Assembly (NCBI GenBank): GCA_013400975.1
Contig: WBMZ01009469.1
Span: 27,658-91,657 of the forward strand
Reading direction: 5' to 3'
DNA: 64,000 bases
From: Atrichornis clamosus
Lineage: Eukaryota; Chordata; Aves; Passeriformes; Menuridae
This document shows positions 37,627 to 46,600 of this stretch, piece after piece. Position 1 is the stretch's first letter. Every line of letters begins with the position of its first letter. The position numbers and the translations under genes are program-made. The notes beneath the pieces are model-generated. The model ran no database searches, was not told the origin of the DNA, and saw nothing but the letters and a program-made list of their open reading frames with translations.

Positions 37627-38748
37627 GGAACATTTGGAAACAATTTCCTTAGCACTTTACAATGTGGCAGATGGGAGGGGGTTCCCTGTGGCTGTAGGCA
37701 CTCCACCCCCCCCACCCCCCCACCTCCACCTGCACAAGAACCCACTGACCACAGCCCTCTGGCTGCATCTGTCCGGACAGCACCTGTGTACCACATAGCC
37801 CAGCCTTCAAAGCCAGGGCTCTGCAATTTGGAGATGAGGATATCATGTGGGACTGTGCTGAGACCCCAGCAGGACCAGGCACACAACATGTCTGTGTCAG
37901 CTTTCCTGGGCAAGCAGCTGCTGTTGCTGCATATGAAGCAGAACATCAGCAGCACGCCTCTGCCGGGGTCTGAGAAGCCTGAGAAGGTTCTGAGTGTCGT
38001 TTCCAAGACAGAGCCCTCTCAGGTGCTAATGACCAGGACCCTGGTAGGCTGCCGCATATCCCAGGAGACATATGTGAAGTACAGGAACTGTATCCCTGTA
38101 CGAGTCTCCCGTATGGGCTGTGCTGGGATGCAGAGGCCCAGCCAGTGGCCAACAGCACAGCAGGACCAGGCCAGAAAAGCCAGCCCAATTCTCCAGAATC
38201 TGGAGAAAATCCCTAGTCATCAGAGGGTGCTGGAAACAAATTTTCCCAATCAATGTGGGGCCTTGGCCAAGGAGGAGAAACAGGGAAGAAAATAGACCCC
38301 AAGAGCTATGCCAAGGCAACTAAACGACAAGGGTCTGTCCCAAGGGGAAACTGACATCATCTACAACATCTGGGACAACCCCTTGAGCCCAGTGAACAAA
38401 CAGGACCCTCCCACTGCTCCACAGGAGGTGCCCAGCTCTCTCAGCAGTTTGGGCCTGGAGGCAGCAGCAGAGGCAGTGGCTGAGCTGCCCAGTGCATCTC
38501 CTGCCACAGCTGGTGCCACGGGCTCGGAGCCAGCAGCTGCTGCCCCGGCCACAGCTGCTGAGGAAGAGGAGCACCGTGCCCCTCTGGTTCCCGAGGCACA
38601 AGAGGAGGCAATGGCAGCTTCTCCTGCCGTTGGCGAGCAGGTGACAGCTGCAGGGGCAGAGAGCCAGGCAGGTGTCCTGCACAGCCCCTGCTGCTCACCC
38701 AGCCCTTCGCTCAGCTGCCCAGAAGGCCACGGCCTCAGTAGGTAGCAG
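37627..38748 (+). pseudogene. Broken coding-like frame, unknown protein, one in-frame stop
   Basis: One forward frame stays open from 37627 to the stop after 38745, about 373 codons, except for a single TAG at 38293-38295. A start is unclear. A GTG lies at 37786 and an ATG at 38308 follows the TAG. The product is unrecognised. The first part has a Pro run (from the C-rich tract 37701-37730) and then mixed, globular-looking sequence (for example 'KQLLLLHMKQNISSTPLPG' near 37910-37965). After the TAG comes 'DKGLSQGETDI' at 38326-38358, then a strongly Ala/Glu/Pro-rich tail to 38745. It lies directly upstream of an LTR of the same orientation. That fits either a decayed host gene or retrocopy, or the 3' internal region of an endogenous retrovirus-like element. 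Compositional bias could also keep a frame open by chance, mainly in the tail. I infer decay rather than an active gene. Confidence 0.4.
37701..37730 (-). repeat. C-rich tract; possible G-quadruplex on minus strand
   Basis: Thirty bases of almost pure C on the + strand, broken by single A and T bases. On the minus strand this gives two long G runs (7 and 8 G) plus flanking GG pairs, enough for a G-quadruplex. In the forward frame it encodes prolines. Confidence 0.6.
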
Positions 38749-38833
38749 GTGGGGGCAGTGGGGGGGTCAGTCCTGCCAGCGCCAGAGACTGAGAGGGGGG
38801 GTCTTAGTTAAGGAAGAGTGGAAAGGCCCTCTT

Positions 38834-38935
38834 GATCATCAGCTGTCTCAAGGCGGATGTGACAGTGACAAAGAACTGTCCCAAGATGAAGGCAGGAGAG
38901 ACCAAGACCTGTCCCAAGTGAAAGAGGACAGAGAC
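38834..38935 (+). repeat. Three tandem 11-residue LSQ-repeat units
   Basis: In the frame ending at the TGA 38936-38938, the motif D-x-x-L-S-Q recurs exactly every 11 residues (33 bp): DHQLSQ at 38834, DKELSQ at 38867 and DQDLSQ at 38900. A fourth unit of the same type, DKGLSQGETDI, lies at 38326 in a different frame. The exact periodicity, with the coding motif conserved while other bases differ, indicates an originally coding tandem repeat. I do not recognise the family. The frame change between the copies means a frameshift or a lost or unseen intron. Confidence 0.6.
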
Positions 38936-38937
38936 TG

Positions 38938-39240
38938 AGCACTCCTGCAGAAGAGGGGCCTCCTCTGCCCACCCCTCATGAGGCACAGGCCTTTGGCCGT
39001 GTGCCCGTGCAGGCCTCGCTCAGCCAGACGGAAGCTCATGGGCTCCATGGGCCGCAGGCACCGTCCCTCCCGCTTCAGGTGGGCGCTCCGGGCTCTGCGC
39101 AGACCGGTGCCCCTGCATGGGAAGATGGCCTGAGGGTTAGAGCCCCACTGCCAGCACCAGGCTGGGCCCCAGAGAGGCTGCCTGGCCCTGAGCCTACTCA
39201 GCATCCCATGGAAGCAACACAGGGGTACAATCCCAGAAGA
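38938..39240 (+). pseudogene. Pro/Gln-rich frame following the LSQ repeats
   Basis: One base out of phase with the LSQ repeats, a forward frame runs open to the N at 39242. It encodes a Pro-, Ala- and Gln-rich sequence (for example 'EEGPPLPTPHEAQAFGRVP' from about 38950). It may be the continuation of the same broken coding sequence after a frameshift, or a separate exon ('ctcctgcag' at about 38942-38950 looks like an acceptor). No domain is recognised. The ambiguous base prevents reading further. Confidence 0.3.
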
Positions 39241-39241
39241 C

Positions 39242-39242
39242 N
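39242..39242. other. Single ambiguous base (N)
   Basis: This is the only N in the window. It lies between the coding-like region and the LTR, so the junction may be a collapsed or wrongly joined repeat in the assembly. Confidence 0.95.
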
Positions 39243-39635
39243 ATAGCCAAATTGGAGTCAGCCAAGGACTCTTGGAAATAACAAAGAGCTCTTGGTAATA
39301 ACTGGACATGAGAAGGAACAAGTTGTGACTGTGAAAGGGAGCTATGTGAAGGTAGATAGGACACCACTTTTTTGGCACAAACACCCTTGTTCTAGTCCCT
39401 GGAGGTAAGCACAACACAGTGCAGTCAAAGGGCAGGAATGAAACCAAGAAGTGAGTGTGGACTGTAGGTCAGAATCAAGATCAGCCAAGAGCCACAAAGC
39501 CTTTGACCCATTTTGAGAAAGGTCTGAAAAATTGACTGTGCATGACAATTAATTAGCATAGGAAGCAAGAAACCTGTCTTCAAGGCAGGTTAACCTATGC
39601 ACAAGAAGGACACCCCTCAAGCCTGGGCAGTGCTC

Positions 39636-39832
39636 CCAGGACCCTGGACATCCCATCATCTGGATCAATGCTGAAAACAGGACTGACATCCCATCATCTG
39701 GATTGACGGTGGAACCAGGACCAGCCTCCCCACCAGCTGGATAGACACTGGAACCAGGACCCTGGACATCCCCATCAGCTGGATGGATGTCGGGACCAGG
39801 TTTGACATCCACATCAGCTGGATCGATGCTGG
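39636..39832 (+). repeat. Minisatellite, about 5 units of 38-42 bp, inside the LTR
   Basis: Each unit contains 'ccaggacc' or a variant, then 'gacatcc', 'catcatctgga' or 'catcagctgga', then a short 'tcaatgctgg' variant. Five diverged copies follow one another. It lies in what would be the U3 part of the LTR, where repeated enhancer-like blocks are common. Confidence 0.8.
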
Positions 39833-40036
39833 AATCATGACTGCTGATCTCTTTTTATCTCTCTTTCTTTCTTCCTCTCTTCCTCTATTGAATTAATCTC
39901 CTTGTCTCCCTTCCCTTTCCCCCTACCCGTTTGTCCCAATTCCACTCCCACAGAGTCTGTAGTTCGTAGCACAGAGTGCACGTAGAGTAGGTTAGGGACT
40001 AACATAGCAATTTCCATGCCAAGCGTGTTATTTATG

Positions 40037-40042
40037 AATAAA
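40037..40042 (+). promoter_or_regulatory. Polyadenylation signal AATAAA in the LTR
   Basis: A canonical AATAAA followed within about 35 bases by a T/G-rich segment. This is the arrangement expected at the R region of an LTR, and it sets the element's orientation as plus. Confidence 0.6.
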
Positions 40043-40149
40043 ACTTGGTGAGTTTTAGCAGACCCTGTGACTTTTGTTGTTCTTTCCGATCACGAGCATT
40101 TACAAATCTTGGGTGCTTCTCTTCCCCTTAAGGGTGGATTCACAACAGG

Positions 40150-40425
40150 GTGGCTTTACAGTGGACACACTACTAAAAGTTCTGTATCAGGAAGTTTTCC
40201 TCCTGGCATTTTTGTGTACCTTCTGGACCAGTTTGTACCAGCTGAGTGGTATTCCCAGTTAACATCCAGCAAGTTGAAATCCCCCATAAGGACAAGGGCA
40301 CTTGGTTTGGAGGTGTCACTTGGTCCCTTCCAGAATCATTTGTTGGTGTTGTCATCCTGGCTGGATGGCCTATAGCAGACCCCCATGATGCCACCTGTGC
40401 ACACAGCGTTTGTTGAATGTTGTTT
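40150..40425 (-). mobile_element. CR1 LINE, endonuclease-domain fragment
   Basis: The minus strand encodes a CR1 ORF2 apurinic-type endonuclease segment: 'LMGDFNLLDVNWEYHSA' (about 40230-40290) followed by a diverged 'NWSRRYTKMPG'. The G-D-F-N box is the conserved metal-site motif of LINE endonucleases, which nick target DNA. The copy is cut off on its 3' side at the LTR boundary, and no matching polymerase segment follows on the other side of the LTR. Frameshifts are present. Confidence 0.88.
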
Positions 40426-41649
40426 ACAAATGTTGCCTCCTGTGATCACTTTGTGTGCACTTCATCTTCCTTTTCTGTTGCCTCTGAGGGAGTTTGCCCC
40501 TTGAAGTTAATGCTTGACCAAATGCAGGCCTAATCAGGACATACTCTTAAATTTAGCCTCATTTATTTGCTGTCTGAAACAAGAATTTCCCATGAAGCAG
40601 TGTCTTCATTGCCTGTGTCACATATTTTTAACATCCTGACATTAGAGGTGATGTGTATTCTCCCGTCTCAGTCAGCAGATACAAGTATCTCTTTGTGCAG
40701 GCAAGAAGTGACTGCTAAGAAGATCAGGGAATAGAACATGTTTTCCCTCCTGGTTAGTTGGACAGGATGCTAAAATGGGTCCTGCAGGTTATGGTAGAGG
40801 AGATGTTCCAAAAGGCTGATGCTCAAAACAAGGATAGGATGGTTTTGTTTTTAATGTCTGTATTCTTCAGGGACACTGGAAGACAAGGGAACTGAGGCAA
40901 GGGATTTGAAGGCCTTTCTGTCTGCTGTAAGCCCCTTTAAATGCACCTTTTTCGAACACGGTATGGTGGTTTTACTGGCATCCCTGTGTTTCCTATATAC
41001 TAGAATGACATCCATGCTCATGGAAGTCACTCTTTTAAAATCACAATGTCAGGTACCCAAACCCCCAACATTATTTGCATTCCCACAGAGCAGAGAGAAT
41101 GACCTAGTGCTTGTGAAGCCCATTTCATACCTTTGCAGAGGCCTGCAGACAAGATGAAATAGGAGCCCTGTTGTCTGTCTTTAGTAGTCATCAGATTTCC
41201 TGGGGAAAATCAGAATTGTAGACAACCAAACAAAGGAGTAGAGATGAAAAAGTGAGAAGGGTAAGAGGAAAAAAATTTGGGAAAGAATAGGAATAGCAGA
41301 TCTTCCAGTTAGCTATAGTCCTACAAGATAAGGCCCTGATAATATCTGTAAGATCTATAATAACATGAGATATGGCTTTGTGCCTTTTGACTCGATTTTC
41401 TAGCTTTAGAACAGGTTCTGCCAACCTAAGAATGGACCCAAACCTTCATCTTTGTGTTTGTTTAGCCTTACTTCTTTCTATTTCACCTTAAAGGGAACCA
41501 CAAGGCTCTCCCGCACACACCCAGTGTAGTTTGTTGCATAAAATTCTATAGCAATTGTAAAGCACTAATTTGAAGGAAATTCAACCTGTAGGCTATTGGT
41601 TTTGTTAGGCTGCCTCTTTTATTGGATTTGGGGTTCTATTTTGTCACCT
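40426..41649. other. Intergenic or intronic DNA, no gene seen
   Basis: I see nothing recognisable between the two antisense CR1 fragments. Confidence 0.5.
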
Positions 41650-41830
41650 GTCCCACTCAGCCTCCCGTCAGATGTAAAGGTGCTGAGGATGCGCTCGATC
41701 CTACTCTCGGTGTCATTGATAAAGACATTGAAGAGCCCCAGTCCCCTGGCAGAGTCCTGAGGCACAGCCCCTACATTCACCTGCTGAGCTCCTCGGAGGT
41801 CCTGACGACTGGAACTCGCTTTATCACAAA
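41650..41830 (-). mobile_element. CR1 LINE, reverse-transcriptase fragment
   Basis: The minus strand reads 'GLGLFNVFINDTESRIE', then 'RILSTFTSDGRLSG'. These correspond to the LFN-FIND-D and FADD-TKLSG segments of CR1 polymerases. The catalytic F-A-D-D is F-T-S-D here (41667-41678), so the first catalytic Asp is lost. The fragment is truncated at both ends. Confidence 0.85.
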
Positions 41831-43491
41831 GCCAGACTGAAGCAATTGCTGGACTTGGGGTGCTCACAATGAAGTTAGTGTCACCACCGCCAGCAAACTT
41901 GCCACGTTCAGCAGAAAAGCTTCTTAGAGCCTTATCTTAAACAAAGCTGCAGTTTAGTGATCTGAAATCATTAATCAAGCTAATTGCAGCTCATATTTAT
42001 TGGCGTGTAGCTGCTGTGTAGCCACGAACAGCTGAACACACTGAACTTATCAGTTGAGTAATTGTCTCTGATAAATGAATTGCCTTCAAAAGAAAACAAA
42101 TGATGCCAGCAATCCATCATGAAAATGTCTGCGGGAAACCACTGGATGTGTTGGTTTCATACAAGCATGATACTACTGAGCCTTCACTAAAGAGCAAAGG
42201 CATGTTCCTACAAGGCCCTAAATCCTGCACTTACAAATGCCCTGAGGTCCTGGGGCATTTGGTGTAAATGATGGATTCTTTCACAGAAGGAGCAAATATA
42301 TACATATCTTTATGTCTATGTCTATCTCACAGTGTCCTTGTCATCTGCTTTCTTTCTTTAGTGCTTTTCTCACCACATCTTCAATCTCACAGACCCAAGG
42401 GATTATCAATTCCTTGAGTAATAAACCATGATGCTGCAGGCAAATGTTAAGGAAAGATAGAAATAGGACTTGAAGAAATGGAAGAAAAAGGTGATGCTGT
42501 TGCCTCCTAAAACAGAGGAGCCCAAACCCTGTCCCATAAAACTGCAGCAGGGCTTGCAGCACCATTGTTAGTAGGAAAGAAAGTGGGGGCTGGGTGTTTT
42601 TTCTTCTCAAATGGCCACATGAATCACGTGTGTGAGGAAAGAAATAACTGGAAAAAGAAGGCACACATACCTGCTTGCAAAGAAAAGCCTGTTTGTGCTG
42701 CAAGCACACTGGAAGAAATTGTTGAAGAACAGTTCCTCCATGTAGAAATACGACCGGCACGAGGCTGCCAAGGGTAGTTAGAGCTGAGCGGATTGGTTGT
42801 CTAAATGCAGGTCAGACAAATTATTGGTGTCTAGGGGCAGCTTTCAGTTATGCACAGCATTTTTTCTCCCATAATTTATAAAACTTATGGACAGCAGGAT
42901 ACAGGCAAATGGCTCATTGGGGTCCCAGTTGCTCCTTCCTCTTTCAAATTCTTTGGCCTCCTTGTGGAAGTGCCCTTGCTATTGCTGTGTTTATCTTTAG
43001 ACTAGGAGCAGTTCCTCTTGCTGGGCTAGGCTGGGCTGGAGGGAGAGGAGTTCTTTTTTGTAAGAGAATTCACCTTTATGCTCCCTTCTTTGCCTCTTTA
43101 GTATTAGGCAGAACAAATGATAGCTTGTTCTGGTGGCTTTTATGCCTTCAGTTAGCAGGAATATGTCATAAATTTGTCAGACTGTTTTGAAGTGATGTTT
43201 CAATGATCTGCTCTAACTTCTCAGATAACACAGCACTCATTCCTGCAACCAGCCCATAACTCCTGGTATCACAATATCTTCTTCAAATATGACCATGATG
43301 TGAGAACTTCAAAAGGTAGCAAGTGCCCCAAAATGTTCACACAGTCCATTTCAAACAAATGTACCCAGTTTCAAGATTAAGAGCCCATATTTTTCTTGCT
43401 GTCCTAGTTGTAAGGCAGCTAGAGTAAAAGGAAAAGCTGCGCTGCCACCCTTCAGCTTGCCTAATTTCAGTTTTATAGAGAAAAATGGTTT
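41831..43491. other. Intergenic or intronic DNA; candidate conserved block
   Basis: No gene seen. From about 41930 to 42150 the sequence is repeat-free, rich in TAAT/ATTA and CAAT-like words, and looks like a conserved developmental enhancer. This is inference by eye. Confidence 0.45.
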
Positions 43492-43690
43492 ACAGCCATG
43501 GGTTAAGAGTCAGGACTCCTGGGTTCTTTTCCCAACTTAGCTACTGACTCAGATTACATTTGGCAAGTCACTTAACATCTTTGCTTGGCTTTCTCTTCCA
43601 TAAGAGAGATGTAATAATACTTCAGTGGCTTAATTAACTAAACCTTGTAAAGCACTTTGAGATCTTTGGATGAAATTGTTCTAAATGGTG
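43492..43690 (+). mobile_element. MIR/CORE-SINE-like ancient SINE
   Basis: The order of MIR-type blocks is preserved: 'agagtcaggactcctgggtt', 'cccaacttagctactgactc', 'ggcaagtcacttaacatctt', an 'ataagagagatgtaataata' block, and 'gtaaagcactttgagatctt' with 'tggatgaaattgttctaaat'. The last block is the tail seen in reptilian and avian copies. There is no poly-A and no clear target duplication, as expected for a very old insertion. MIR elements derive from a tRNA-like promoter plus a LINE-2-like tail and are non-coding. Confidence 0.88.
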
Positions 43691-46600
43691 TTAGAAAGCT
43701 GAAATGGTAGAATCAACAAGACAGCAAAACACAAAATTTACTAGTGGGTGTGGCAAGAGAGTCTGGTGAAGGTACTGAGGATGCATGGGAGGAAGAAGCC
43801 TGAAATGTTCACCTGTGCTGCCAAGGAATTCTTGCCTTGATGAGTAGTGAATATCATGTTTTTGGAAGTGGGGAAAGATGTTTTTTGAGTAGAGGGCAGC
43901 TCAGAATACTAAGGCTGAGCTGCAAGCACTTCAATTCAGGTTCAACAGCAAGAAGAATTAGTTCAGTAGTGCAAGAGCAGGGCATATCTGTGTGCTTTGG
44001 CTGTTCATTTTGCGAAGAAGTCTTTAGATAAACTGCTGTTTTTCTTTATTTTTGCAGCACTCCTGAATTGGACAGAGCAGCTGATGCATAACTAACAGCT
44101 CCCTGTTCCCACAGTGAGCCCAGATGACTCCAGTGCATCCTCCAAACTAAGGTGCTGGATGGAAACAAGGGTGCTGGGACTCCTGTGCCATTCAGTACCA
44201 GCCCATAAACCATTCCCACTGTGTTTCATTAGTCAGAGGACTGCAAAGTTAATAAAGGGGCTGTATCACCCCAGCTTCTCAGCTGAGTCTGTGAGTGATG
44301 GATTGCAGATGTAGGAGCTCTTCCCAAGACACACCCTGTGTGCAGCACGAGGCACTCCAAAGTTAACACGATTTCAGAGGAGTGACCCATGCCGTGCTGC
44401 TCACCAGTATCCATATTGCCTTGGACTTTAAAGCAAAGAAGAGTCCATGGAGTCTTTTAGCAGTGGTTATGTGCTGATGAGAGGCCCCACCATCCCCAGG
44501 CAGGACCAGGCCCTACCAGGTGGGCACAGGGGAAAGCCAAGTGTGTGCCTCCTCTGCCTTAACTTTTAATTTGGACAAGAAATCTGGCTTGCAGCAACGA
44601 GGGAATGAAACAGCCAGGAGGGAATAGCTGAGAGAGGGCAGGAACTGTGAGGCATGTGGTTTCACAGACTTGCTGGGTGCACAGCCACAGGGTGTTGAAA
44701 TGTTTAAAGGGATTCAAGATAAATAAATCTCACTCAGGCCCCATCTCAGCAATGCCTGTTAGCGTAACTCAGTGTTGGAGCAGAAAGTAACCCACTCTTT
44801 ATAAAGAGTGTGACTCAAAACGGGTTAATCCATCACTCACTCTCCCCTCTTGCCCTCGCCCTGCTCTGTCTGGGATAACTTCTAATCAGTGCCTGGGCCC
44901 AGACATGGTCTCAGCAGCTGGCCATGACGCCATGGCGCAGCAACCCCTCCACCCCCCACCAAAAGAAAACCCTATCCCTGCCTTAGTGACTCCAGGAGCC
45001 AGCCCCAACCTCTGCACACCAGCCCTGCACCCAGGTGGGGCTGAGCTTGGCTGCCCCTCGGCCCTGGGGATGTCAGGCAACCTGCCCCTCTTGTTTTTCT
45101 GATGCCCACCAGTAGCGAGGGAGCTGCAGCCTGGGCCAGTGTTCCATAGCTGGTGGGGCCTCTCCAGTCTAGCAGTTGGACACACTTCGTGCTGGCAGAA
45201 AGCCGAGGGGTAGGGGTGGTTTATTTTCCCACTCCACACTCCTTTTGGCAGTGTCAGGTGTCCTGTAAGCACAACCATGTATTCTATGTTAGTTTCAAGG
45301 TGAAACTGCCTCTTTGGGAATGATTTCTCCAGAACTTGCCCATTTTTCTGTAAAATTGGCACCGTCCTTCCTGGCCACCAAAGTGTTGTTGCCTCCTGTG
45401 AGATGCCCAGCCTGGGCTGGAGGAGGGTGATATGTATAGCAGGGAGGGCCTTTTATGGACAAAGATATGCAAGAAAGCAGGGGTACAGGGATGTAACAAG
45501 GAGCCACTGGTTTTGTAACAGTTTTCCATCTCCCTCTGCTTGATTCCCTTCTTTGGACAGTGGATGTGAAAGAATGTACAGCTTTTCTACATGGGATTTG
45601 TTAAAGTAGCAAGAAATGCAAAAGATGGATCACTTGGACTCTGTAAATGGGGGGCTTGTTATGGGTAAAGTAATGGATGTGAAACAAATATTTCTGGAAG
45701 CAAAGGGGATGTATCCTCTCCCTTGTGCATCCTGCTTTCAAGTGCATCTCCCAGAAATATTGTTGGAGCAGATCTGGTTCTCTCCAACACTGATATTGCA
45801 TGGGTCACAGAGGAGACAATATAACACGAGTTTAACAAATTTTCCTCCTCTGACTGAGGAAAGCTCATTTTGGCCCTTTTCTTGAATGTTCCCCACTGAG
45901 TCTTTCCTGTGATTTAGGCAGAAATTCAGCAGAAAGTTCCCATCCCCACTTCAGGTTTCCACCAAAGAGTCCTCACTGATTTTCTAATGATCTGGTTCAG
46001 CTTTGAACCATCCATATCCTCTGGATCTCCTGGTCAGTGGTGGATCAGATGTGTATCACTTGCCTCTTCATGGCAGTGCTGTCTCTGCCCTGCAGAGAGG
46101 GATGCATTTCTCCACTATTCACATACCCACTGCTCTGCTCTGTCATCCTGATGTGCTGCAAGGCATTTTCCAGCATTGTGTGTAGGACTGACCTGTCTTC
46201 CCATGGAATTAAACTTCTGCGCTTTGGAATCATTAGTCACCTCCGTGTCCTTCCCTCCCCTCTCTCTGAATGCCACGGCATGAGTCATTCCTCAAGTTTT
46301 CTTGGCAGACAGACCCCTGAGGAGCAACAATTCAGTCCACATGACTGCCGAGTATGTTGTATGATTGAAAAATGTGCTGAGAGATTCTCTGCAAGGCGAA
46401 AAAGGACAAACAATCTTTCCCATCAGATGCTCTGCTTCATTAGTGCCTTTCCTTCATGGATGGTTTGATGGTGGGGCTGGACTTCTTCCAGCACCCATAC
46501 TAGTTGGACATGGGCTTTAGTGGGCACAACTGAAGTGTCATTTCTCCTCTGTCCTGCTGGGAAACAGTGTCCCAGGAGAAGACCTTCTCTCTGTGCAAAA

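Larger units (their letters stand above)
39323..40145 (+). mobile_element. Endogenous-retrovirus-type LTR (single copy seen)
   Basis: The segment has LTR traits. A short inverted terminus is present (ttgtg at 39323, cacaa at 40141). A purine-rich stretch just upstream (39310-39322, gagaaggaacaag) could be a polypurine tract. An AATAAA at 40037-40042 is followed by a T/G-rich tail with 'gacttttgttgttctttcc', typical of an R/U5 region in avian ERV LTRs. Length is about 820 bp. The flanking bases do not give a clear target-site duplication. No 5' partner LTR, primer-binding site, gag, pol or env is visible within the window. It may be the 3' LTR of a decayed provirus carrying the coding-like region upstream, or a degraded solo LTR. 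The exact 5' boundary is uncertain. Confidence 0.6.

Noticed and set aside
38848..39447. 199-codon minus-strand frame crossing the N
   Set aside because: It is antisense to the coding-like LSQ region and part of the LTR, contains the ambiguous base and no recognisable domain.
42341..42760. 139-codon minus-strand frame, hydrophobic
   Set aside because: Leu/Phe/His-rich by composition; no signal peptide plus domain arrangement and no homologous motif.
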